From NCBI GenBank assembly GCA_002299555.1, contig DBOL01000115.1:1-32207 (forward strand): DNA of 32,207 nt, in the 5' to 3' direction. This document shows, one piece after another, positions 16,163-22,886 of this stretch; positions within the stretch are counted from its first letter, which is position 1, and each line of letters opens with the position of its first letter. The notes beneath the pieces are model-generated. The model was given only the letters and a program-made list of their open reading frames with translations. It ran no database searches and was not told the origin of the DNA. The stretch is from Candidatus Aminicenantes bacterium UBA647. Lineage in GTDB: Bacteria; Acidobacteriota; Aminicenantia; UBA2199. A program made the translations under genes and the position numbers.

Positions 16163-16191
16163 ATTATATCATCTATCACCCCTGAACTCAA
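16163..16191 (-). promoter_or_regulatory. Promoter of the argS operon
   Basis: Minus strand TTGAGT (16191-16186), exactly 17 bases, TATAAT (16168-16163). Transcription starts near 16156, leaving a leader of about 25 bases that contains the GAGGG ribosome-binding site. Confidence 0.7.
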
Positions 16192-16216
16192 AAGGGGATG
16201 GACCGTCCCCCAAGGG
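16187..16216. repeat. Degenerate REP-like element, copy C
   Basis: CTCAAAAGGGGATGGACCGT followed by CCCCCAAGGG. GGGGATGGACCGTCCCC (16194-16210) is itself near-palindromic, and CTCAAAAGGGGA matches the word in copy B at 32136. It abuts the argS -35 box, so insertion or decay next to a promoter is likely. Confidence 0.5.
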
Positions 16217-16266
16217 ATTCGCGTATTTTTTTGATTATACGTAGAATGATTATTATAGAAAATGTA

Positions 16267-16295
16267 TTTACTTTACCTCAGGTATTATATAGAAT
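16267..16295 (+). promoter_or_regulatory. Promoter of the HD-like gene
   Basis: TTTACT (16267-16272), 17 bases, TAGAAT (16290-16295). The leader to ATG 16326 carries AAGGAG seven bases before the start. Confidence 0.5.
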
Positions 16296-16325
16296 GCACT
16301 TCTAATAATAATTAAGGAGTCTTAA

Positions 16326-16871
16326 ATGAAAGAAGAAGTCAAAACCTTATGGCCCGAACTTGAGTGGATCGACAATGAAGAATTAAGGGAGAATACAGCA
16401 AAAACCTGGGAACTTGCACTGGAAAGATCCGTTTTAACAGCTGATGATCTCAATACAATTCCATTCACCCTTTTAGTTCCTGATCTGAAAGTAACATTTA
16501 TGGCTCATAAAAGAGCCGTTGTCCACATTGCATTGGAAAGCGGGAAAAAGATGAATGAATTTTTTGGAGACGACCTCCCCGTTAATATGGATGTACTTAT
16601 TTCAGGAGCGATACTTGCTGATGTTGGCAAATTACTTGAGTATGAGTTGAAAGACGGGAAGGCTGTACAGGGTAACTACGGCAAATATCTTCGCCACCCC
16701 TTTTCAGGAGTGTCACTCGCTGAAGAAGCAGGATTACCTCCCGAAGTTTGTCATATCATTGCTGCACATGCAGGAGAAGGAAATATGATAAAAAGATCAA
16801 CTGAGGCATATGTTGTGCATCACGCCGATTTTATGACCTTCCTTCCATTCAGAGACGGCTTGAAATTATAA
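16326..16871 (+). CDS. HD-superfamily phosphohydrolase-like protein with altered HD motif
   Basis: 181 aa with the HD fold order: His61/His67 in HKRAVVHIAL, then GAILADVGKLLEYE, His124 in LRHPFSG, His148 in AAHAGEG, and HHADF with Asp168. In canonical HD enzymes the second motif reads LHD. Here it is LAD (Ala98-Asp99), so one metal ligand is missing while the remaining ligands are kept. That points to altered metal binding rather than simple decay. Such proteins usually hydrolyse nucleotides or phosphoesters, but the substrate here is unknown. Good AAGGAG ribosome-binding site; single gene, convergent with the 401-aa gene. Confidence 0.7.
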   Translation: MKEEVKTLWPELEWIDNEELRENTAKTWELALERSVLTADDLNTIPFTLLVPDLKVTFMAHKRAVVHIALESGKKMNEFFGDDLPVNMDVLISGAILADVGKLLEYELKDGKAVQGNYGKYLRHPFSGVSLAEEAGLPPEVCHIIAAHAGEGNMIKRSTEAYVVHHADFMTFLPFRDGLKL

Positions 16872-16873
16872 TA

Positions 16874-18079
16874 TTAAAACACTGATTTGATGCTATAGAG
16901 AAATTTTCCAAATTTGCCCAGTTTTTGTTTGAACTCTTTTTTTGAATATAGTTTTTCAGCAAAATGTATAATTATATTTTCTGAATTCAGCCTGTTTATT
17001 TTTTCTTTCATCATTATCGATACATATCCCCTCTCTGAAACAAAAGAAGGGGTATCCATAACAAAAATAAATCTTGACGTACTTTCAGAATATATTATCG
17101 ACTTTGCTGAATAATTTTCTCCGGGGGTTTCATCGGCAACTTTAATATCTGACAACTCAATTACTCCATTATCAGCATTAACCAGCTCTTTGAGCCAGGT
17201 AAGATCTCCACCTTTCCCCGGATCAGGGAAGATCAGGTATTGTAATTTGAAAAACCTTCTTCTCTTTACCGGTACATTTTTATAATTGCCTTTATCATCG
17301 GGGTCGAGAGCATCCTTCTCCACCCAGCTGAATGAAAATCTCCTTATCTCAGCTGAAATATCAAAAATATCTTTTATCGAGTTGATATGCTGCATAGGAG
17401 ATATATCCCCTATATGAGTTAATATCTTTGAAAAAAATATTACTCCCTTTCCCGGTGAAAAAATATCGGTTTTATTTACAATCATATCCGCATATATAAT
17501 TACAGGTATTGTCTGATAATTTTCCGTGGCTTCATTGTTAATCAGTTTATAATGTTTAAGGTTAAGAAGAGACTTGATCTCATCTATTGTAAAATTTATA
17601 GATCTTCCAATGATATCTTCATTTGCTGCTTTTATCAGAAAAAGTGCAATATACATATCAAATTTCTCAATATCTGAAATTTCTGAATCTTTAAAAACAT
17701 CAAGAGCTCTGTCAATGTCCCTCAGTCTGTATTTCAATGATCTCCCAATCTCTTCAGAGAATTTTTCCATTAACACAGATCTTAGTACTTCCTCCAGTTT
17801 TTCAGAAGGAATCCTGCTTATTACCCTGTCGCCGGTATTTACTTCATTAAAATAGGTTTTTAGTAAGTCCCGCAATTCAGCAAATTTGTTTTCCTCTACT
17901 ACTTCAACTTTATTATCGGAAATCTGTTTCGGGATCTTTTTAATATGACTAACAGGATTTTTTTCTTTTCCTTCTGTTTTGCCTTTGGAGGGGAAGAACA
18001 GATAAAGGAGAAATGCGACTATTACAAGAGCCATAAATATAAGAAGTGCCGAGTCTCTATTTTTTTTACTTTTAAACAT
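16874..18079 (-). CDS. Unidentified membrane-anchored protein, 401 aa
   Basis: I do not recognise a family. One N-terminal membrane helix (about 11-29, LIFMALVIVAFLLYLFF) follows a short basic tail, so most of the protein is probably periplasmic. Residues 30-55 are a charged linker, about 56-170 are predicted mainly helical with many acidic and basic residues, and the C-terminal half alternates beta-like segments (IPVIIYADMIV, GVIFFSKIL, SIIYSESTSRFIFVMD). It contains no cysteine. The composition matches its neighbours. It has its own leaderless-type promoter and converges on the HD-like gene two bases away. Confidence 0.75.
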   Translation of the reverse strand: MFKSKKNRDSALLIFMALVIVAFLLYLFFPSKGKTEGKEKNPVSHIKKIPKQISDNKVEVVEENKFAELRDLLKTYFNEVNTGDRVISRIPSEKLEEVLRSVLMEKFSEEIGRSLKYRLRDIDRALDVFKDSEISDIEKFDMYIALFLIKAANEDIIGRSINFTIDEIKSLLNLKHYKLINNEATENYQTIPVIIYADMIVNKTDIFSPGKGVIFFSKILTHIGDISPMQHINSIKDIFDISAEIRRFSFSWVEKDALDPDDKGNYKNVPVKRRRFFKLQYLIFPDPGKGGDLTWLKELVNADNGVIELSDIKVADETPGENYSAKSIIYSESTSRFIFVMDTPSFVSERGYVSIMMKEKINRLNSENIIIHFAEKLYSKKEFKQKLGKFGKFLYSIKSVF

Positions 18080-18087
18080 ATAAAAAA

Positions 18088-18116
18088 TGTATACAATATC
18101 AGCACTTAAAATTCAA
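18088..18116 (-). promoter_or_regulatory. Promoter of the 401-aa gene (leaderless type)
   Basis: Minus strand TTGAAT (18116-18111), exactly 17 bases, TATACA (18093-18088), then eight bases and ATG 18079. No Shine-Dalgarno site. Confidence 0.55.
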
Positions 18117-18170
18117 ATCATCCTATTGAGAAAGACGGGTCATAATAATATGTCAGTATAATCCCGCTTC

Positions 18171-18179
18171 TGATATAAT
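18171..18179 (+). promoter_or_regulatory. Extended -10 promoter of the glycosyltransferase gene
   Basis: TGATATAAT, 26 bases before ATG 18206, with AGAGGAG in the leader. A second TATAAT lies at 18157-18162. No good -35 was found for either. Confidence 0.4.
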
Positions 18180-18205
18180 ATCAATAATAAAGAGGAGAAA
18201 TCTGA

Positions 18206-19042
18206 ATGGTGAATAAACTTTCTGTGATAATTCCATGTAAGGATGAGGAAAAAAATATATCTTTTTGTATAGAAAGTGTTCTAACTATTGCCGATGAAAT
18301 AATCGTTGCCGACTCCGGATCGTCTGATAAAACAATGGATATCGCCCGTGAATATGAATGCAGAATAATTGAGCGGGATTACATTAATTCAGCAAATTTC
18401 AAGAACTGGGCGATCCCACAGGCCAAATATGAATGGGTTCTTATAGTAGATTCAGATGAACGGGTTTCTCCCGAACTGGCTGTTGAGATATCAGAGATAC
18501 TGAAAAACAAAACTCCTGACAATGATGGATATTTCATTAACAGGAGGAACTATCTTTTCGGAAAACTTGTGAAAAGGAGTGGATGGGGAACTGACTATGT
18601 CCTGAGATTATTCAAAAGAGATATGGCAAAATATAAGGAAATGAGGGTTCATTCAGAGATCATAATAAGTTCCGGGAAAGTTGGGAAACTCAAAGAAAAA
18701 TTTGAACACTATACATACTGGAACTATTTTCAGATCATAAAAAAATATGAGATGTATACAACCTGGGCAGCTGAGGACATGAGAGATAAAGGCGTGAAAC
18801 CAAGTTTTCTAAATCTCACTTTTACCCCTTCCTGGAGATTCTTCCGCCACTATTTTCTTCAAAGGGGCTTCCTTGACGGTAAAGCAGGGCTGATAGTTTC
18901 CGGTTTATCAATGTATTATGTATTCCTTAAGTATGCCAAATTATGGAAAATGACTCAGATCAGGAAGCGCCCCGTACCTCCGGACATCAAAGAGATGAAA
19001 GAGAGATACTCCCGCTTGAAAAAAACCGAAAAACACCTGTAA
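18206..19042 (+). CDS. Family 2 glycosyltransferase, LPS-core WaaE/KdtX type
   Basis: 278-aa inverting GT-A enzyme: SVIIPCKDEEKNI at the start, DEIIVADSGSSDKT, the metal-binding VDSDERV (Asp82-Ser-Asp84), and LRLFKRDMAKY with VHSEI. The C-terminal part (about 220-250) is hydrophobic and amphipathic, consistent with inner-membrane association. The pattern matches the WaaE/KdtX subgroup that adds glucose to the LPS inner core, fitting the lipid A genes elsewhere in the window. It is not in their operon, and donor sugar is not assigned. Ribosome-binding site AGAGGAG. Confidence 0.82.
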   Translation: MVNKLSVIIPCKDEEKNISFCIESVLTIADEIIVADSGSSDKTMDIAREYECRIIERDYINSANFKNWAIPQAKYEWVLIVDSDERVSPELAVEISEILKNKTPDNDGYFINRRNYLFGKLVKRSGWGTDYVLRLFKRDMAKYKEMRVHSEIIISSGKVGKLKEKFEHYTYWNYFQIIKKYEMYTTWAAEDMRDKGVKPSFLNLTFTPSWRFFRHYFLQRGFLDGKAGLIVSGLSMYYVFLKYAKLWKMTQIRKRPVPPDIKEMKERYSRLKKTEKHL

Positions 19043-19046
19043 ATGA

Positions 19047-19976
19047 TCAGGACTTAACTTTCAACAATTGATCTGCAAGTTTGATCGCTTCGATCATGCT
19101 TCCAGGATCGGCAATGCCTTTTCCTGCTATATCGTAAGCGGTCCCATGATCAGGAGAAGTTCTGATAAAAGGTAACCCGAGAGTAACATTAACTCCTGAA
19201 TTTATGTTTCTTAACTTAAAAGGTATAAGCCCCTGGTCATGGTACAAAGAGATAATAACCGGATCTTTCCTTTTTTCCGCTTCAATAAACACCGTGTCAG
19301 GAGGAAAGGGGCCTTCTATCTTCATCTCCCCACTAAGAATGGAAACGGCTGGTATTACTTCCTCTTCCTCTTCCTTTCCGATCGTCCCACTCTCGCCTGA
19401 ATGAGGATTTAAGCCGCTCATCAGCAGGTTAAACCTTTTGCCGGTCAACCTGAAGAGTTCAGAATCTATAAACCTGCAGAATGCTAATATCTTATCCTTT
19501 TTGATCTCACCAAAAACTTCCCTGAGAGGAATGTGGGTCGTTAATAATGCAACTTTCATCGATTCTGACCAGAAGAACATGGCCCATTTGCCAACATTGG
19601 CAGATTTAACAAGGAAGTCTGTGTGCCCCATAAAAGGATTTCCTGCCCCTAACCACTTTTCCTTTGATATCGGAGCAGTAATAACAGCATATTCCGGATT
19701 CTTTAATGCGATCCTGACTGCCTCTTTCACATACATAAATGAAGAGTCATTCCCCTCTGCATCAACTTCAAGAAAAGAGACCTTTTCTTTTATCGGATCA
19801 TTGATATCCTCTAATATTTTAATGCTATCATCACTATAATATTTTTGATTGCCCAGTAATACAACAGGTGTTTGAAGCCGGATCGAGTCTAATGATTTTT
19901 TAATGATCTCAGGTCCAATTCCATCAGGATCACCAAGAGTTATGAGGAGGACTCTTCCATACGGAGCTCTTTTCAC
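19047..19976 (-). CDS. pdxA: 4-hydroxythreonine-4-phosphate dehydrogenase
   Basis: NAD-dependent enzyme of deoxyxylulose-phosphate-independent steps upstream of pyridoxine phosphate, making the aminoketone used by PdxJ. Motifs: LITLGDPDGIGPEI at the N-terminus, APISKE, GHTDFL, LTTHIPLREV, GLNPHSGESG, and the metal-binding YHDQGLIPFK. Length 309 aa is close to E. coli PdxA (329). It sits nine bases after the Hfq-like gene in a two-gene operon. PdxA2-type paralogues with other substrates exist, and no other pdx gene is in the window. Confidence 0.9.
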   Translation of the reverse strand: MKRAPYGRVLLITLGDPDGIGPEIIKKSLDSIRLQTPVVLLGNQKYYSDDSIKILEDINDPIKEKVSFLEVDAEGNDSSFMYVKEAVRIALKNPEYAVITAPISKEKWLGAGNPFMGHTDFLVKSANVGKWAMFFWSESMKVALLTTHIPLREVFGEIKKDKILAFCRFIDSELFRLTGKRFNLLMSGLNPHSGESGTIGKEEEEEVIPAVSILSGEMKIEGPFPPDTVFIEAEKRKDPVIISLYHDQGLIPFKLRNINSGVNVTLGLPFIRTSPDHGTAYDIAGKGIADPGSMIEAIKLADQLLKVKS

Positions 19977-19985
19977 TTTTCTCTG

Positions 19986-20273
19986 TTACTCTGAGGCTTT
20001 ATGAATAAATTTTATGAAGTGTTTGAATAGAATTATATTCTTTCCATCATCTTTCTTTATTTTCAAACATTTTTCGTCATACCACTCGATGGTACCAATA
20101 ATAGATGTGTCATCGATTAACTCTATCACAAGAGATGTCTTGTTACCCATCTGCTTCACATAATAGTAACTTTCAGCATTGGTCCTGTAAGGTGGCGGCT
20201 GTTTTTTCTTCGAGTCTTTTTTATATGCTTTTTTTGCCTCGAGCAGATCAGGCTTTATTAATTTTCGTGTCAT
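19986..20273 (-). CDS. Hfq-like Sm-fold RNA-binding protein with N-terminal extension
   Basis: 95 aa. Residues 47-92 fit the Hfq Sm fold: Sm1 in ELIDDTSIIGTIEWYDEKCL and Sm2 in NIILFKHFIKFIHKA, keeping the KH dipeptide of the Hfq signature. Unlike typical Hfq, about 40 basic residues (many Lys, PPPYR) precede the Sm domain, and there is no long C-terminal tail. The proximal-face glutamine region near the N-terminus is not recognisable. It could be a true sRNA chaperone or a diverged Sm protein. First gene of the operon with pdxA, unlike the common miaA-hfq arrangement. Confidence 0.75.
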   Translation of the reverse strand: MTRKLIKPDLLEAKKAYKKDSKKKQPPPYRTNAESYYYVKQMGNKTSLVIELIDDTSIIGTIEWYDEKCLKIKKDDGKNIILFKHFIKFIHKASE

Positions 20274-20296
20274 TTTGAGCTTCCGAAGTTCAATGA

Positions 20297-20325
20297 ATCA
20301 TAATTTAAAAAATTTGAAAAGTCAA
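20297..20325 (-). promoter_or_regulatory. Promoter of the Hfq-like/pdxA operon
   Basis: Minus strand TTGACT (20325-20320), exactly 17 bases, TATGAT (20302-20297), then 23 bases to ATG 20273. A weak CGGAAG lies before the start. Confidence 0.6.
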
Positions 20326-20330
20326 TCGGA

Positions 20331-21119
20331 CTATTTTTTTCTCTTCCTCTTACTCCAGCCTACAATAATTCTCTGTCTCCCTCTTGCAACCGCAAGCGAA
20401 TCCCGGGGAACATCTTCATTTATTGTGGAACCGGCAGCTACATAACTATTCTCTTCAATGGTAACCGGAGCGATCAATTCCGTTCCGGAACCGATAAACA
20501 CCTTATCTTTGATAGTTGTCGGATTTTTATTAACTCCATCATAGTTACACGTAATGGTACCTGCACCGATATTCACATCTTCTCCGACCGTGGCATCACC
20601 TACATAGCTGAGATGCATTGCTTTTGACCTTTTACCGAAAATACTCTTCTTCATTTCAACAAAATTGCCGACTTTTGCTCCATCTTCGATCCTTACTCCA
20701 CTTCTGAGATGTGAATATGGCCCGATCTGAGTCCCTTTTTTAACAACAGAATCCCTGATGACAGAACCGGGAAGAATTATAGATGAGTCTCCAATTTCAG
20801 AATTTTCAATATAGCAATTCGGATATAATTCAACACTATTTCCGATTATTGAGTTTTTACTCAAAAAAACTCCTGCTGAGATTATTGTCCCTGACCCCAC
20901 AGGAGGGAGTCCTTCTATATAAAAGTTTGAATAATCCCTGAATGTGACACCTTTTGAAATATAATAACCGACTTGATATCTTACAATAAGCTTCTCGGAC
21001 TCATCCGGGGGGAGATCAGGAATATTTTCTGAAATATCAAATTGAGATTTCCAATAATCAATACTTTCGCCCCTGATCAAAAGGTTGGAACTATCAATTT
21101 CAGGGGTATCGTTTTTCAT
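20331..21119 (-). CDS. Free-standing GlmU C-terminal domain (glucosamine-1-phosphate N-acetyltransferase)
   Basis: 262-aa left-handed beta-helix protein. From about residue 56 to the end it tracks the acetyltransferase half of GlmU: GVTFRDYSNFYIEG, IGPYSHLRSGVRIEDGAKVG, NFVEMKKS, SKAMHLSYVGDA with His169 at the catalytic-histidine position, NIGAGTITCNYDG, and IAAG-type AAGSTINEDVP with a basic KRKRKK tail. The N-terminal uridylyltransferase domain (about 230 residues with its GTAMP-type motif) is absent, replaced by about 45 unrelated residues. It would make GlcNAc-1-phosphate from acetyl-CoA and needs a separate uridylyltransferase. It overlaps the TPR-like gene by four bases. Confidence 0.85.
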   Translation of the reverse strand: MKNDTPEIDSSNLLIRGESIDYWKSQFDISENIPDLPPDESEKLIVRYQVGYYISKGVTFRDYSNFYIEGLPPVGSGTIISAGVFLSKNSIIGNSVELYPNCYIENSEIGDSSIILPGSVIRDSVVKKGTQIGPYSHLRSGVRIEDGAKVGNFVEMKKSIFGKRSKAMHLSYVGDATVGEDVNIGAGTITCNYDGVNKNPTTIKDKVFIGSGTELIAPVTIEENSYVAAGSTINEDVPRDSLAVARGRQRIIVGWSKRKRKK

Positions 21120-21625
21120 TCAATGATCGCTAAAAACTCCTCATTCTCCTGAAGGTCCTGAAGTTCAGGCTCATTGTTTGCAATGATCTTGTACTTTTCA
21201 TCCTTTGAAATAGCTTTCTTCAACAGCTCGAATGTCGCTTCAACATCTTCCATTCTGAATGCCAGCAAAGACCTGAGATATATTGAGTATGCAGAATTTA
21301 TTTTTTTTGTCTCTAGTTTCTTAATTGTCTTTTCAGCCTCAGCATACTCATCTGTATGGATATAAAAAAGGAGTTCATTCAGAATGCTATCTTCTGTTTC
21401 CGGCTCATTTTTCTTTCCTGATGTCTTTGATTCACATATGTTCTTATATGATTTTGCCCGAGCTTGAATTTCAAGGACACTATAAAACTCAGAATTCTTA
21501 TATTTTCCAATAATATTTCCAAAGTCTATTACTGCTTCCTTGTATTCTCTTTTGGTGAATTTTTTTATTGCCTCAGAGAATGTTTTTGAGATCTCATTGA
21601 GTTGACTATCTTCTTTCAGTTTCAT
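21116..21625 (-). CDS. TPR-like hypothetical protein
   Basis: 169 aa, cytosolic, no signal or membrane helix. Helical hairpins with TPR-like spacing are visible: FTKREYKEAVIDFGNIIGKY (about 28-47), YIHTDEYAEAEKTIKKLE, and AYSIYLRSLLAFRMEDVEATF. A charged linker (SKTSGKKNEPETED) divides the two halves. Its stop overlaps the GlmU-C start, so it may act as a partner or scaffold for it; that is inference. Ribosome-binding site AAAGGAG. Confidence 0.65.
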   Translation of the reverse strand: MKLKEDSQLNEISKTFSEAIKKFTKREYKEAVIDFGNIIGKYKNSEFYSVLEIQARAKSYKNICESKTSGKKNEPETEDSILNELLFYIHTDEYAEAEKTIKKLETKKINSAYSIYLRSLLAFRMEDVEATFELLKKAISKDEKYKIIANNEPELQDLQENEEFLAIIE

Positions 21626-21647
21626 AAATGACTCCTTTCCTTACGAC

Positions 21648-21676
21648 ATTTTACAACGGATGAGCAAATTTATCAA
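21648..21676 (-). promoter_or_regulatory. Promoter of the TPR-like/GlmU-C operon
   Basis: Minus strand TTGATA (21676-21671), exactly 17 bases, TAAAAT (21653-21648), then 22 bases to ATG 21625 containing AAAGGAG. Confidence 0.6.
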
Positions 21677-21723
21677 TATTGAATAGTATTATCCCTGCTA
21701 AATTCTGTGGGAAATTATTTTTT

Positions 21724-22137
21724 TTATTCGCCTGTCTTGTATCTGTCTGTGTAAACACCAACTACTTCAACTCCTGCACCCTTAGCAATATCTATAACAC
21801 TAAGAACTTCCTTATAAGATACAGTTTCGTCAGCTTTTACAAAAAGAGGTTTCTTCGAATCAGTCTGATATAGGTCTCTGAGCCTTGTTTCCAGCATTTC
21901 CTTTGATATCGGTTCTCTGTTAATTGTGATCGTAAGGTCACTCTCAATTACAAGAACGAGAGAAGAAGACTGGGGTCCTCTTGTTTCAGCCTGGCTTGTT
22001 TCCGGAAGTTTTATGTCAATACCTTTTTGTGCAACCGGGGTAATGACCATGAAAATGATCAGTAGTACAAGTAAAATATCACACAGAGGAACCACGTTAG
22101 GTTCCGACTTTGCTCCTGCTCCTAATTCAGCACTCAT
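21724..22137 (-). CDS. exbD: ExbD/TolR-family proton-channel subunit
   Basis: 137 aa from ATG 22137, which has a perfect AGGAGG four bases upstream; the longer frame to 22218 adds an unlikely hydrophobic lead. A short cytoplasmic tail is followed by one membrane helix containing the essential aspartate (VPLCDILLVLLIIFMVITP, Asp20). A periplasmic domain with IDIKLPETS and the C-terminal VVGVYTDRYK follows. It normally works with ExbB or TolQ to energise TonB or Tol systems. No partner gene is in the window and it seems monocistronic. Confidence 0.92.
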   Translation of the reverse strand: MSAELGAGAKSEPNVVPLCDILLVLLIIFMVITPVAQKGIDIKLPETSQAETRGPQSSSLVLVIESDLTITINREPISKEMLETRLRDLYQTDSKKPLFVKADETVSYKEVLSVIDIAKGAGVEVVGVYTDRYKTGE

Positions 22138-22159
22138 GAAACCTCCTATCTTTTGTAGT

Positions 22160-22188
22160 ATTTTCTCAAATATAATTATACTTGTCAA
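22160..22188 (-). promoter_or_regulatory. Promoter of exbD
   Basis: Minus strand consensus TTGACA (22188-22183), 17 bases, GAAAAT (22165-22160). The leader is about 16 bases with AGGAGG. An overlapping TATAAT with a poor -35 is an alternative. Confidence 0.45.
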
Positions 22189-22207
22189 GAACAAAAGCAT
22201 AAAAAAA

Positions 22208-22236
22208 TTGACATTCACATAAGAACGATTTATATT
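22208..22236 (+). promoter_or_regulatory. Promoter of the TetR/efflux operon
   Basis: Consensus TTGACA (22208-22213), exactly 17 bases, TATATT (22231-22236). Start of transcription is expected near 22243, inside the operator. Confidence 0.7.
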
Positions 22237-22250
22237 AACCGTATGGTTAA
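22235..22250. promoter_or_regulatory. Probable TetR-family operator
   Basis: Perfect palindrome TTAACC-GTAT-GGTTAA overlapping the last two bases of the -10 and the start site. A further ATGGTT half-site lies 13 bases on (22255-22260). The position fits autorepression by the regulator encoded immediately downstream. Confidence 0.65.
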
Positions 22251-22277
22251 ACTAAATGGTTGGTCGGGTGAGTCGGC

Positions 22278-22886
22278 ATGACTTCAAAAGAAAAAATTAT
22301 CAATGCAGCCATAAAGGAATTCTCCCTCGGAGGGTATTCCGGGGCAAGAGTTGAAAACATAGCTTCAGCTGCGGGCGTTAATAAAGCTATGATCTTTTAT
22401 TACTTTGATTCAAAAGAGAAGTTGCACAAAATGATCATCAAAATAATTTTGAGTGAATTATTCAATTCAATCAGCAAAAACATGGATTTCACTGAAAATT
22501 TGAAACCTGAGATCTTTTTTGACATCTTCCCTGAAACCTACATAAGATTCTTCTTCGAGCATAATGATTACTTAAAGATAATCGGGATCGCCCTTATCCA
22601 GGATCCGGAAAGAATGAAGATGGCACTTCAGGCAATTTTCAGCTCCAAAGATATTAAAGTCCCGGCGACTCTTCGGAAAGTTTTTGAAGAGTGGTATAAG
22701 AGAGGGCTTGTAGTTGAGCCTGAACCGATGCATTTGATCATGAATGTTTTGTCATTGTGCATATTCCCCCTTATCGCCAGAACCTTCCCTGAGGTTATTT
22801 TTGACATTGACCTGGATAATGAAAAATTCATCGAAGAGAGGATTGTAAGTGTAAAAAATCTTTTAAAAAGAGGTATCTTGAAATGA
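22278..22886 (+). CDS. TetR-family regulator of the efflux operon (CecR-like)
   Basis: 202 aa. An N-terminal helix-turn-helix (about 3-50) has KEKIINAAIKEFSLGGY, IASAAGVNKAMIFYYFDSKE. The rest is a helical ligand-binding and dimer domain with PERMKMALQAIF and a TetR_C-like end. It heads an operon laid out like E. coli cecR-ybhGFSR, where CecR controls a drug-export pump. The start is ATG 22278 behind a weak GGGTGAG. Its stop overlaps the TolC-like start by four bases. It probably binds the palindrome in its own promoter. Confidence 0.88.
   Translation: MTSKEKIINAAIKEFSLGGYSGARVENIASAAGVNKAMIFYYFDSKEKLHKMIIKIILSELFNSISKNMDFTENLKPEIFFDIFPETYIRFFFEHNDYLKIIGIALIQDPERMKMALQAIFSSKDIKVPATLRKVFEEWYKRGLVVEPEPMHLIMNVLSLCIFPLIARTFPEVIFDIDLDNEKFIEERIVSVKNLLKRGILK

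Noticed and set aside
16132..16191. Longer argS N-terminus starting at TTG 16191
   Set aside because: The TTG belongs to the -35 box, a TATAAT lies inside the extension, and ATG 16131 has a good GAGGG site.
22138..22218. Longer exbD reading frame with an additional hydrophobic N-terminus
   Set aside because: ATG 22137 has a perfect AGGAGG site and gives the usual ExbD N-terminus. The exbD promoter lies inside the extension.
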